A stretch of DNA of 64,000 nt from Flaccisagitta enflata (GCA_965153355.1 OZ231126.1:71424001-71488000); one strand, 5' to 3'; numbered from the stretch's first letter, positions 47,791 to 59,241 are shown. Made by a program: numbers and translations. Notes: generated from the letters alone by a model not told the origin.

Positions 47791-47899
47791 TCCTCCCTAC
47801 TTCCTCCGTTTACCTTTCACCTTTCAAAACGCCGCCTCAATCATAAAACATTTTCTTAGAACACCTTCTGTTTTATCATGCTTAGCTCAACCTTCTGTC

Positions 47900-48118
47900 C
47901 CGTTTTTGTAAAAGTTTTATTTTTTTTACCTGTTAAGTCATCTTTTGGTCAACCAGTCGGTCCGTCTATCCGTCCGTCCGCATCGGTTGGGCAACAATGT
48001 AGATTACAGCGGAGTTTGCATCACTGCTTCTACCGCTTTTCCGTATAAATTCTAACTTTCATGCCACCGCCTCCCCCCCCCCCCGCCCCCCCCCCCCCCC
48101 CCGTGTATCCAGCCTTGT
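47900..48118 (+). mobile_element. Diverged family A-like copy
   Basis: ggtcggtccgtctatccgtc core, then a C-homopolymer and ccgtgtatccagccttgtg end. The hairpin end is not recognisable. Confidence 0.45.
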
Positions 48119-48553
48119 GCTTTCATTTAGCCCCATCTTACGTTCACCATTCAGCATTCACCCTTGCCTGATAAAGGCTGAAAAGACCGCCGAAAAGTAT
48201 TCCCTTGCAGGTGGTCAGGGGTCAGGGGCCTCAGATGAGGGTGGGTAGGAACAGCAATGTTTGGAAATACTTCTTTTTAACCGATTTTGCATTATCCAAA
48301 ATTTCGCGTTTCAAACCTACCTAAGGTACCTACAGAGCTCACGTATTCGTTTACCTTCTTCTACTTCCAGCTACCTTCCACTCAACTTAATCATGGCCTT
48401 TCCCTCTTCCCAATTTCTCCAAACTTCTACCTTATCCTCTCTTCTTTATACTCATATTGAGTGAGCTGAGCTTGCTTTATCAATCATTTCCTAAATACTA
48501 AGATCGCTAACAATAACCACCACCACCTTATCAACAGCAACAAACTCTTTCAG

Positions 48554-48704
48554 GTTTCGCTTCAAAGGAAACCTTTTGTCGGGAAAAAAGTCGAAGTCAG
48601 TCTTCGACTTTTTGACATATTCGAGAGAAACAGGGTGCTCATTTTCTTATGAGGAAGTTGTGAGACTTATCCGGCTGATTGAGGCCCTCGATGAAATAAA
48701 TAGG
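48554..48704 (+). CDS. Orphan exon-like segment, unknown gene
   Basis: Acceptor aactctttcag|g and a strong donor aatagg|gtaagt bound 151 bp open in one frame (phase 2 in, phase 0 out): FRFKGNLLSGKKSKSVFDFL, TYSRETGCSFSYEEVVRLIR, LIEALDEINR. The composition is balanced and protein-like, ending in a helix-forming stretch (EEVVRLIRLIEALDEI). It is too short to stand out in an ORF scan. Phases do not fit between gene B exons 2 and 3 (both phase 1), so it is either part of a nested gene or a captured exon. No family recognised. Confidence 0.4.
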
Positions 48705-48816
48705 GTAAGTAAATTTAAGCAGAATGCTCTATGACAAATATTTTTTGTGTTATCAATTTTCAAATATTTATTTATAAAAATTACAAATTGAATTTTTTTT
48801 AAATTTCAAGCAGGAT

Positions 48817-49312
48817 TTATGAGCATGGCTGCTCATCTGTGAGGGTGTTTTTGAGCATTTTAGCTTATTAAGTTCATTTAGCTCAGTCTTTTTTTTTTCT
48901 GATTTTAAATGCAATAGATGAATAAATATTTTGATACATGAGCATAGCTGCTCATATGTGAGGGTGATTTTGAGCATTTTAGCTCACTTAGCTCAGTTTT
49001 TTTTTCTTCTGATGCAATAAATAAGCAAATATATTGATAGATGTTTAAGCAAGCAATTATAAGAAAGCATGTCAGTGAGCAGAGCTGCTCATCTGTGAGG
49101 GTGTTTTTAAATATTCTAGCTCATTTAGCTCATTAAGCTTGCTCTTTTTTTCTGATTTCAAAACCGATAAATAAATAAATGTTTTGATTTAAGCATGCAA
49201 ATACAAGAAAGCATCTCAGTAAGCATAGCTGGTTGCGTAGTCGAGTGATTTTGAATATTTTAGCTCATCTAGCTCATTTGGCTCAGTCCTATTTTTCTCT
49301 GATTTTCAGTGC
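48817..49312. repeat. ~120-140 bp diverged tandem repeat (gctgctcatctgtgagggtg)
   Basis: About four units marked by gagcatrgctgctcatctgt, gagggtg, tttagctcatttagctcagt and tttctgatttt at about 48821, 48941, 49080 and 49218. The marker contains the inverted pair GAGCA...TGCTC. Confidence 0.75.
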
Positions 49313-49442
49313 AACCACTATATACAATTGCTCTTAATTTGATCTAACAAATAAAAAGTTGCAATGACTGAAAACAAAAGCTTGGTGAAAAGTGAACAAC
49401 GCTTACGACTTTTTTCCTCACGGCGACAGCCGCCATTACTGG

Positions 49443-49444
<2 letters not shown>

Positions 49445-49529
<85 letters not shown>
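49445..49529. repeat. (TC)n microsatellite
   Basis: About 42 TC units following a cggcgacagccgcc hairpin fragment related to 2838-2878. Confidence 0.9.
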
Positions 49530-49532
<3 letters not shown>

Positions 49533-49980
49533 TATCTCTGTAATGAGTTCTTCAGATAAGATGAGAGGAGAAAAAACATGAGAGTGCAAATACCGCGCTA
49601 TTTGTGCTATTTGTATGAAGTTCAAACGCCAGTTCTGTCTGCTCGTCTTGCTTTCTGTCTCTGTATGTAATTACAATGTCTGTCTGTCAGTCTGTCTGTC
49701 TGTCTGATACATCCAATTGTAATGTCTGTCTGTCTGTCTGTTTGATACTTTGATCCATCCAATTACAATGTCTGTCTGTCTGTCTTTTTGATCCATCCTA
49801 TTTTAATGTATGTCTGTTGGTCTGTCTGTTTAATCCATCCGGCCAGTCATTGGTCAGTTTCAAAAGCCCTGCAATGTTTAGGGCACACGCGTTCTAAATT
49901 GTCTGTTCTGTCTTTCTGTTTCTGTCAGTCTGTCTGCGTCTGTCTCTCTTTGCTCCTTTGTCTATCAAACTGGTTCAAAT

Positions 49981-50230
49981 TTTTTAGTCGCGCGCTACGC
50001 GACTCTAAACCCCGCTTTGTCGGTCTGTCAGTCCATCCGTCCATCTGGTCCTTCCATCGGCTCCTTCACATTTAACATTCAATAACTTAAGGGCAACGGG
50101 TACCGCTGACCATCTGACGCTTTTGCGATTATTAACTTTTTCGGCATTTTTGAGCTTTTTGAGCCTACTGCTCCTGCCCAAATGCTCTAGTGACCTTCTC
50201 CGGCCAGCATAGCGTATATCCGGCCTTGTT
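49981..50230 (+). mobile_element. Family A element carrying a family B-type module
   Basis: tttttagtcgcgcgctacgc gactctaaaccccgctttgt (hairpin AGTCGCG-CGCTA-CGCGACT), GTCC core, then gggcaacgggtaccgctgac, catctgacgcttttgcg, and ends catatccggccttgtt-like (cgtatatccggccttgttcg). The middle module is otherwise seen beside family B ends, so this copy looks composite. Confidence 0.7.
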
Positions 50231-50465
50231 CGTGTTTGTCTATCTCAAACTTATATCTTCAACATATATCCTCATATAAATCTCACTCGCACTGTCGGCT
50301 CAGGATTTTCTTCTTTATTCCTCTTCCGCCTGATTTTTATCAAAACCACCCTTCTATGATTCCACTTTCCACTTTCCAGTTTGTTTTCCAACTGTCTGTG
50401 ACATTTCTTTTTCCAGGACGAGGGTTCTTCTGAGTTCTGATGCTTCGCGCGCTCTCCCTTGATTT

Positions 50466-51310
<845 letters not shown>

Positions 51311-51595
51311 AAAGTTTCTTGGATCCTCACCCCACTTTCGCTTCCTTACTGTCGCACGTCTCCGTTCTGTTTGCTTAGCTTCGAGTTTCTAACTTTTATC
51401 TCATGTCAAAGTCACAAAAGAAGGAAAATTCCAAGATTAGCCTTTGCCCCCCAAAATCGGGTAAGAAAAATAAGAATAGAAATATGGGCAAAAAAAACTA
51501 AAAGAGTCGAACTGCCATGTCCAATTTTTCATTCTCTCATGAGGGTTTTTTTCCTAATTCTTTATTTTTCTCTTTCTCTTTCTCTTTCTCTTTTT

Positions 51596-51599
<4 letters not shown>

Positions 51600-51653
<54 letters not shown>

Positions 51654-51702
51654 ATCTCTCTCTCTCTCTCTCTCTCTCTCTAGAGAGAAGCTATTATATT
51701 AG

Positions 51703-51740
<38 letters not shown>
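51600..51740. repeat. (CT)n / (AG)n inverted pair
   Basis: CT tract, tctctaat, CT tract, TAGAGAGAAGCTATTATATT, AGATATAGAG and then (AG)n: the two halves are complementary and can form a long hairpin with an AT-rich loop. Confidence 0.8.
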
Positions 51741-51746
<6 letters not shown>

Positions 51747-52556
51747 TAGTTGGACTCGAGAATGGAATTGAAACGCCAATCATGTCAAATGTAGATTGGT
51801 TATGTAAATGTTTAACTTCATAAGCAGAGCTTCTTGAGCTTCCCGACTGTTTTTGGGAAGCCGAAAGTGCGCCGTGCTATGGACGTGACACTCATGAGGA
51901 GGGCACCAAAGGCCAAATCCTCATTTGAAAATTAGGGCAGTAAGCTCCCTAACCACTCAAGGAATCGGTCTTAAGTGGTTTTCAACTCTTACTGCCCCTT
52001 CTTACTAGAGAGGTTTTTTAAATCAACTTCATAAACAAAAAATTTTTGGTCCTTATTCAAATCTAATTTGCATCACTCTTTAATTTCTTTTATGTCACCT
52101 TTTAAGACAATTCATAATTGTTAATTTCTATAGATCTTCAGATAATAATTTCCAAAAATGATATTTCTTATTTTTTAAAACAATCATCATTTTTTTAGAT
52201 TTTAAAAATATTAAAACAGGAAAAAACAAATGTAGATTTTTTTTCTATTTTTTTTTCATTATAAATTGTTTTATTCTTATTCAAAATTTCACTATTTCAC
52301 TTATTTGAAATAGGTTAAAAAACTGAATTTTAAAAAAGGTGAAGTTCACCTTGGGAAAATAAATTCAGAATTTAAGAAAAAAATTATAAACCATTCTTTT
52401 TCACTGACTAAATAAACCATACTTTTATAATTCCTATGAGTAAGTAAAAATAAAAACCACTCTAGTTGGGATTGAAAATGAGGGATGTTCTACTTTATTC
52501 CACTCAAGTCCGAGTCTACAGTGGTTTTAATTTTAACTCTAGTCCGAAATTCCCCC
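51741..52556. other. AT-rich unique sequence
   Basis: Contains a short inverted pair agggcagtaag...cttactgcccct (51935-51998). Otherwise AT-rich without recognised features. Confidence 0.45.
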
Positions 52557-52558
52557 AC

Positions 52559-53181
52559 GCACTGCGGATCCTGAGAACCGCCAGGACGATTTTTATATTA
52601 TTGTAAGTTTCTCTTCAGTTTTGTACAGTCCTCATATGTATCAGGAATAAGGATCCAACTGTTAAAAAACATTTTTAAGAGCCGTGTTTGAAAAAAATTC
52701 AAAATTAACAAATTTACATTTTATTTTACACACAAAATTCACTGAGTATGTGAAAAATATTTTTTGACAGCTTATTTGAATTCCTGATGTAATTTCCTTT
52801 CATTTGATAGGTCGCACATATATTTTCATGGAAAAATAAAGTTTTCAATTTTCTAGCTGCCGTTCCAAATCAGTAACGATGGCTAAAAAAATGAAAATTT
52901 TATTTTTTTATGAAAATACATAGTGTGACCTATCAAATGAAAACAAATAACATCAGCCAGCAATATGCTGTCAAAAAATATTTTTTATCTGCTCAGTGGA
53001 TTTTGTGTTCAAAATGAGATGTAAAATTGTTAATTTTGGATTTTTTTCAAAAATGGCTCCAAGAAATATTTTTTAACAGTTGGATCTTGATTCCTGCACA
53101 TGAGGACTGTACAAAACTGAAGAGAAACTTACAGTAATCCAAAAATCGTCCTGGCGGTTCTCAGAATCCATAGTGCACGCT
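52559..53181. mobile_element. Fold-back element with ~600-bp inverted symmetry
   Basis: Left arm gcactgcggatcctgagaac, cgccaggacgattttt, tctcttcagttttgtacagt; right arm the inverse ending cggttctcagaatccatagt. The centre carries gataggtcgcacatata and the inverse tagtgtgacctatcaaatga. It shares this core with the element at 60269-60747, so the two are related. No protein. Confidence 0.78.
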
Positions 53182-53479
53182 GATAGATGGCTATCATTGC
53201 GCCAGATGCGAATCTGTTTAATGGCCGTCAATATAACCCCGCTACTGGGTTTGGTTATATTACTTATATACCTGTTGCACCTATTGCAACTGTTCCTGAA
53301 GAAAAGATGGCTTGCGCTATATGCGGGGTGGCGTTCGCAGTGCAGTGGCTAACGCTCGATGATACGCGGCGCGTGTAGTGTCGCTGCGTGGCGTTGCGTG
53401 GCACACTTTTGCAGCTTTGCCGCGCTGCATCACGTCCTCTGACGCCATCCTCGCTGCGCGCCACATGTGGCAGTAATTG

Positions 53480-54315
53480 GAGCCGTCGCCGATGGGGCGC
53501 TAATTGATGGCGTCATTGTGGCTTATTGCTTGCGCCATTGTTGCTTATTGCTGGCGCCATAGGGGCTCATTGTTGGCGCTCATTGCTCGTACCGTTGTGG
53601 CTCATTGCTGGCGCCATAGGGGCTTATTGCTGGCACCATAGGGGCTTATTGCTGGCGCCATTGGAGCTTAATGCAGACGCCATAGGGGCTCATTGCTGGC
53701 GCTAATTGCTCGCACCATTGTGGCTCATTGCTGGTGCCATAGGGGCTTATTGCTGGCGCCATTAGGGCTTATTGCTTGCGCCAATGGAGCTTATTGCTGG
53801 CGCTATAGGGTCTTATCACTGCCGCCATTGTGGCTCATTGCTGGCGCCCATGTGGCTTATTGCAGGCGCCATTGCGGCTTATTGCTGGTGTCATTGTGGC
53901 CCATTGCTGGCGCCCATGTGGCTTATTGCTGGCGCCATAGGGGCTTATTGCTAGCGCCATTGGAGCTTATTGTGGCCCATTGCTGGCGTCCTTGTGGCTT
54001 ATTGCTGGCGCCATAGGGGCCCATTTCTGGCGCCAATGTGGCTCATTACTGGCGCCATAAGGGATTATTGATGGCGCCATTGTGGCTTATTGCTGGCGCC
54101 ATGGGGGCTTATTGCTGGCGCCATGGGGGCTTATTGCTGGCGCCATTGTGGCTCATTGCTGGCGCCATTGTGGCTCATTGCTGGCGCCCTAGGGGCTCAT
54201 TGCTGGCGCCATAGGGGCTTATTGCTGGCGCCATTGTGGCTCATTGCTGGCGTCATTGGAGCTTACTACTGGCGCCATTGTGGCTCATTGCTGCTGCTCA
54301 TTGCTCGCGCCAGGC
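53480..54315. repeat. 22-bp minisatellite with GGCGCC in each unit
   Basis: About 37 diverged copies of cttattgctggcgccatagggg (variants cattgtgg, cattggag, catgtgg). The palindrome GGCGCC recurs roughly every 22 bp. The long open frames (LLAPLWLIAGAIGA-type) are repeat translations. Confidence 0.93.
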
Positions 54316-54516
54316 GGTCAATTTCGGATTAGAGGCATAATTCTCCTAATTCGAAAAGTAAATCCATCAAACATTTTGAGTTTGAATAGGCTTAATCAGA
54401 GATTCAAATAAATGGTCGTAATAGCTTAAGAATATAAAGGAAATCGATGATGGGATGAAAATTGGATAATCTTTAGGATTTGAACCAATGCGATGAAAAG
54501 AACGATGCAAAACGAA

Positions 54517-54580
54517 ACAAGGCCGGATACACGACTAACCAAGTCGCGTGCGGGTGGGCAGGGCCAGGGGCAGTGATCAA
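54517..54580 (-). mobile_element. Family A end fragment
   Basis: acaaggccggatacacgact aaccaagtcgcgtgcgggtg ggcagggcc: the start of a TCGCG/GTGC-type copy; the rest is absent. Confidence 0.65.
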
Positions 54581-55228
54581 AGAGGCTTACCCCAGCAATT
54601 ACGCAGAAGCGGTACTGCAAAATCCGCCCATCAACGCTGAAAAGCCAGTAGCGACCTCAAAACAGGCACACGTGAAGAATGAATGAATCATTGGACTAAA
54701 CTTATGAATGGCTGAAAAAACGGTATGAATAATTAATAATGACATCTGCAGATTTCAGCGTTGTTTACGAGAGTTGATTGGTTACATTACCGACTGGGGG
54801 GGGGGGCGTTTCTAGTCAAAGACGATCGCGATTTGAAAGGGCCACTCGGTCGCTCGCTACATTCGTTCGCTCGCACCACTCACTCCACTCACTCCGCTCA
54901 CTCGCTCCGCAGCGCTCTGCTTCGCTACGCTCGCTTTTCTTGCTCGCCCAGTTCACGGGCTCGCTCACTCCCTTTGCTCACTCCCTCGTGGGAGAGTTGA
55001 AATTCTTGAATATGTGTTCACGCTGTTATCGCGTTTCAAGGGAACAAACGCGTTTTTGGCGCTCACTAGAAACACGCCCTGACAGTGGAATCGTTGACTT
55101 GTACCAAAAACACAAGAAAGATCGAGTATCGTGTGATTAGGCCAAAAGGTGTTTAGGCTAAGTAACCCGGGCTTACAATGTCGTCGCGGATGGGGGGGGG
55201 CAAAATGGATACTAGCGCAGTTTACAGA
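54581..55228. other. Unique sequence with degenerate CTCGCT/CACTC-rich stretch
   Basis: 54840-54990 is a degenerate ctcgctcgct/cactccactc repeat. No exon recognised. Confidence 0.45.
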
Positions 55229-55229
55229 A

Positions 55230-55386
55230 ACAAGGCCGGATACAAGGCCAAAACCAGTCGCGGACGGGTGGGCAGGAGCGAGAATGCGCGTTTTCAACTC
55301 CAGCGTGACAATTCGAGCGTGACGGACGGACGGACGGACGGACGGACAAAGCCTCTTGTAGAGTCGCTTGTTCGCGACTAAAAAGT
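55230..55386 (-). mobile_element. Family A element, short copy
   Basis: acaaggccggatacaaggcc aaaaccagtcgcggacgggt start, tgacggacggac core, aaagcctcttgtagagtcgc ttgttcgcgactaaaaag end. The subterminal AGTCGCGGAC pairs with the stem except at one loop base. Confidence 0.8.
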
Positions 55387-55463
55387 ACGCTAAAAATAGC
55401 TCGCATCATTCAAATATTTCTCACACGATTCTTCCCTCCCCCCTTCCTCTCTGCTGCTCACAG

Positions 55464-55637
55464 GTACGGCGTTTAAGAACATCACGCTTCACACTCCGAT
55501 GATGAAGAAGCTTTATCCTTACCCGGGAAGTGGGGGAGGAGGAAGAGTAAGAGGAAGAGAACGATACGACGACGACAACGATTATGGCAGCGATGATCGC
55601 GACGCCTCAGTCAACATTCACTCGCCGGACTTTTACG
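55464..55637 (+). CDS. Gene B exon 3: Ig G strand and acidic/basic juxtamembrane stalk
   Basis: 174-bp exon, acceptor gctgctcacag|gt, donor ttttacg|gtgaat, phase 1 in and phase 1 out. It reads TAFKNITLHTPMMKKLYPYP, then GSGGGGRVRGRERYDDDNDY and GSDDRDASVNIHSPDFY. Joined to HVSTHAG of exon 2, AGTAFKNITLH forms the G strand that closes an Ig domain. The remainder is a charged, glycine-containing stalk leading to the membrane helix in exon 4. NIT is a possible N-glycosylation site. The preceding intron is about 15.9 kb. Confidence 0.75.
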
Positions 55638-55774
55638 GTGAATTTATGGCCTAGTTTGGAATTAGAGCTCTCTCCGTCTGTATAGACTATAGTGCAGTGG
55701 GTTATTCTAAGCAGAGTTATAGCTATAGATGCTTGTCTCCATACTGATTAAAACAGGAAAAGACAAATGCAGAT

Positions 55775-55900
55775 TTTTTTTCTATTTTTCTATTTTTCTA
55801 TTTTTCTATTTTTCTATTTTTCTATTTTTCTATTTTTCTATTTTTCTATTTTTCTATTTTTCTATTTTTCTATTTTTTCTATTTTTCTATTTTTCTATTT
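55775..55900. repeat. (CTATTTTT)n repeat
   Basis: About 15 copies of an 8-bp unit tctattttt/ctattttt; a short fragment of the same sequence (acaaatgcagattttttttct) flanks it on both sides. Confidence 0.88.
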
Positions 55901-55919
55901 TACAAATGCAGATTTTTTT

Positions 55920-56595
55920 TCTATTTTTCTTCCTGTTTGGCTGACAGTGTCTGGCTCTCTATTGGTCTGTCAAAATGTGCATGCGGGATCTATTGGTCTG
56001 TCAAAATTGGCATGTGGGATCAAACCCGTTTGCAGACAGCACGGTCACTTTTAAACAATCAAGTTGTGGCTGATGCATGGGCCTGCGGATATTGCCCATC
56101 CAGGCAGGAATTGTGAGCAGTTGGTATTTAGTAGGGTTGACTGGCTCTTACTAAGAGCATCTAGCTCAGCCCGCGGCCCCGCTTAGGCGCTGATGTGAAA
56201 AGCGTTTGCTTTAACGTCGTCTATTTTGTGTCCCCCCCCCCGGCGCAGCGGTTCTTTTCCTCATATATAATTACATATAATTCATTGCTACCATATCAAC
56301 GGAAAGTTGACCAATATGCAAAACAATGGTGTCAACTCTGGACACACCATGGGCCTTTTTTACAAGTTACAACCTTTTTAACTGAAAATAGATAATCTCT
56401 AAATTCAAACTGTTTAGTTCAAATTGACTCTGTACATACTTTTTGCCAATGGAAAAACAGCTCTTGTTAAACTGCAGTATGCAAAGCAGTTGAATTGATG
56501 CGTAATCTGTATTTCTCGCCTTTGCTGTTTTAAGATGGTCCAACCGATCATGTCTGTGATGATATACTTGTCAATATATTTCCGAAAAATCTTTG
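55920..56595. other. Unique sequence with a short direct duplication
   Basis: tattggtctgtcaaaat..gcatg.gggatc occurs twice at 55959-56020. No coding supported. Confidence 0.45.
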
Positions 56596-56596
56596 A

Positions 56597-56746
56597 TATT
56601 TCTAATCGCGGACACGCAACTCTACACCCTGCCGTGTCGGTCGGCATGTTGGTCTGTCGGTCCGTCACATTTTTGAATTCCGAGCGAGTTTCGCCTTACC
56701 GCTCCTACTCAACCTGCGACTGGATTGCCGTGTATCCGGCCTTGTT
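56597..56746 (+). mobile_element. Family A element, mixed stem
   Basis: ttctaatcgcggacacgcaa ctctacaccctgccgtgtcg start, GGTC core, gactggattgccgtgtatcc, ggccttgtt end. Stem TCGCG pairs with CGCAA through a C-A mismatch, an intermediate state between stem types. Confidence 0.7.
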
Positions 56747-57045
56747 TTCTTTTGGTCTCAGACAACTCAAACCCTTTCGAGCAACGACTTTGCTCGTTGC
56801 CCCCGAATCTCTGTCAAACAGAATGCCAAAAAAAAAGTCAAATTCGATTCTTTGTTTGATTTCTTTTAACGTCGGCTTTTCTAACCGCTGGTAAAATCAT
56901 GAGCTCTGACGCGTCACCGCACATTTCAATACCCTTCATTGACAAAATCTGATAAACACTCTTTCCCTCCTTCTTTCTCCCTTTCTTCCTTTCTTTCTCT
57001 CTTTCTCTCTTTCTCCCTTTCTCCCTTTCCCTTTTCTCCTTTCTC

Positions 57046-57229
<184 letters not shown>

Positions 57230-57254
57230 CCACTCTCGCGTGAAAACCTTTCAG

Positions 57255-57432
57255 ATAAGCGCCATCCGGTGGAGTCTTCAGACGTTCAAGTGACGGGGAT
57301 TCGACATCCGGCCGGAAAAGGCGGCGCCTCCTCAGAAGACTTGGATAAGTTTTGGGAGTTGATGGGCGTTGTCACCATCGCTTGTCTCTCTCTCGCCATC
57401 ATTATCTTTACGCTGGGATTCCTTATGTTCAG
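57255..57432 (+). CDS. Gene B exon 4: transmembrane helix
   Basis: 178-bp exon, acceptor aacctttcag|at, donor atgttcag|gtgagt, phase 1 in and phase 2 out. It reads KRHPVESSDVQVTGIRHPAG, KGGASSEDLDKFWE, then the hydrophobic stretch LMGVVTIACLSLAIIIFTLG FLMF followed by a basic residue. About 24 uncharged residues flanked by acidic residues outside and Arg inside fits a single-pass type I helix. Its 3' part and donor are repeated downstream in tandem. Confidence 0.82.
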
Positions 57433-57916
57433 GTGAGTAAGTAAAATGACAAGTAAGTTGTCACCATCGCTTGTCTCTCTCTCGCCATCATTATCTTTAC
57501 GCTGGGATTCCTTATGTTCAGGTGAGTAAGTAAAGTGACAAGTAAGTTGTCACCATCGCTTGTCTCTCTCTCGCCATCACTATCTTTACGCCGGGATTCC
57601 TTATGCTCAGGTGAGTAAGTAAAATGACAAGTAAGTTGTCACCATTGCTTGTCTCTCTCTCGCTATCATTATCTTTACGCTGGGAATCCTTATGTTCAGG
57701 TAAGTAAAGTGACAAGTAAGTTGTCACCATCGCTTGTCTCTCTCTTGCCATCATTATCTTTACGCTGGGATTCCTTATGTTCAGGTGAGTAAGTAAAGTG
57801 ACAAGTAAGTTGTCACCATCGCTTGTCTCTCTCTCGCCATCATTATCTTTACGCTGGGATTCCTTATGTTCAGGTTAGTAAGTAAAGTGACAAGTAAGTT
57901 GTCACCATCGCTTGTC
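57368..57916 (+). repeat. 89-bp tandem array of the transmembrane exon 3' end and its splice donor
   Basis: The block gttgtcaccatcgcttgtct ... ttatgttcaggtgagtaagt starts in the exon (57368) and is repeated at 57457, 57546, 57635, 57720 and 57809, with a partial copy at 57898-57916. Period 89 bp (one unit 85). Each full copy has a donor: mostly caggtgagt, one caggtaagt, one caggttagt. Copies have no acceptor of their own. Confidence 0.95.
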
Positions 57917-58065
57917 TGATATGAATATGTCGAAATTTGCCGAGATCGAAGTGAAAAAATTGGTTTGCTCACAAAACAAAACAATTGAAACTAGCTTCGA
58001 AATCCTGACAAAAAGACCCTTGGAAATGGAAATCATAACCAATTATTCACTGTTCGAGTTCGCTG
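57917..58065 (+). other. Gene B intron 4, unique part
   Basis: Short unique sequence between the exon-end array and an ATGCG-type family A element; no features. Confidence 0.5.
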
Positions 58066-58398
58066 TTTTTTAAATGCGTCCGTCAGGAACGCATCTCTAT
58101 AAGAGGGTCCGTCCGTCCGTCCGTCCGTCCGTCCATCCGTCCGTCCGTCCGTCCGTCCGTCCGTCCGTCCGTACGTCCGTCCGTCCGTCCGTCCGTCCGT
58201 CCGTTACGCCTGTGCAAAAACCGCGTTTCTCGGCTGTTTTTGGCCACGGTGAGATCCTACACTGAAACTATTGATCAACTAACATGTTTTGAGTCTTTTC
58301 ACCCGTCTGTTCGTCCATCTGTCTCTTCCATACATATATCACATGATCAATACACGCTGAGACACAGCCTGGACGCATCGTTTCTCGGTCGGGCTTGT
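58066..58398 (+). mobile_element. Family A variant, ATGCG type, with long (GTCC)n core
   Basis: tttttaaatgcgtccgtcag gaacgcatctctataagagg start (stem ATGCG/CGCAT), then about 100 bp of almost pure (GTCC)n, later gacacagcctggacgcatcg tttctcggtcgggcttgttt. Shows the core tetranucleotide expanded to a true microsatellite. Confidence 0.7.
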
Positions 58399-58414
58399 TT
58401 TTTTTTTGTTTTGT

Positions 58415-58446
<32 letters not shown>

Positions 58447-58545
58447 TCTTTTTTTTAATCATTCTTTCTTTTTTTTTTCTCCCTTTGATGTGTTTTGCTC
58501 TTTTGAAAATTCGCGTCTCGGGTTTAATAGAACTTTTGCTGATCC

Positions 58546-58550
<5 letters not shown>

Positions 58551-58634
<84 letters not shown>
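58551..58634. repeat. (TC)n microsatellite in gene B intron 4
   Basis: About 42 TC units. Before the MITE at 58656-59085 inserted, this tract would have ended about 40 bases from the exon 5 acceptor. Confidence 0.88.
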
Positions 58635-58641
<7 letters not shown>

Positions 58642-58655
58642 ATCAGAACTGTCAT

Positions 58656-59085
58656 ACACTTTTTTTTATAAGAGACCAGTTTATAAGAGACATGAGCCTG
58701 AGATTTGCCAAAATTTTAAGAACAAAACAAGAGAATGCCCAGGCTGAGATTCAGTTTTGGTCATTTTCAAAAGAATTCTTTTTTAATTTCTGATATGAAA
58801 AATGAATTTTATTCAAATTTTTCAGAAATATAGGTTTTTTATCTGTAAAAGAACTTCCTTATTTAGTTTGCCTATGAAATCAGGCATTATATTAAAAAAA
58901 ACCATGATAATTACCAAGTTTAAGATGCAAATATCATAAATAAGGTGTTTTCATACTATTCATATTTTGATAAACATCGAAGAAATTAAGAACACTTTAA
59001 GAGAATTTCAGGCTGAAAACGGCCCAAAATTTAAGAACACCCAGGCTGAGTTCAAAAAAGTTGTCTCTTATAAAAAAAAAAGTGT
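58656..59085. mobile_element. hAT-like MITE with 8-bp target duplication
   Basis: Inverted ends ACACTTTTTTTTATAAGAGA and its complement (TCTCTTATAAAAAAAAAAGTGT side), flanked by the exact 8-bp duplication ACTGTCAT at 58648-58655 and 59086-59093. Inside, nccaggctgagat/ttaagaacac words are repeated. An 8-bp duplication is the hallmark of hAT elements. Non-coding. Confidence 0.82.
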
Positions 59086-59119
59086 ACTGTCATAATGTCA
59101 TTCTTTCTAACCAATCTAG

Positions 59120-59241
59120 GAATCACATTCGTGGTCGATTGCCGTTGGTTGTTCCCGCGTCTTCTCCTCCATTTCCTTGCTGTTGTTGCTTCTGCCGACT
59201 CACTTCCGGCGGAGACGGTCGGCAGCCAAACGGAATGCCGG
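59120..59241 (+). CDS. Gene B exon 5: juxtamembrane cytoplasmic segment with Cys cluster
   Basis: 122-bp exon, acceptor aaccaatctag|g, donor atgccgg|gtaaca, phase 2 in and phase 1 out. Continues MFR from exon 4: NHIRGRLPLVVPASSPPFPC, CCCFCRLTSGGDGRQPNGMP. The basic start (R, R) is the expected stop-transfer side; the CCCCFC cluster about 20 residues from the membrane is a plausible palmitoylation site. Phase agreement with exons 4 and 6 is the main support, since skipping this exon would bring a stop in exon 6. Confidence 0.72.
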
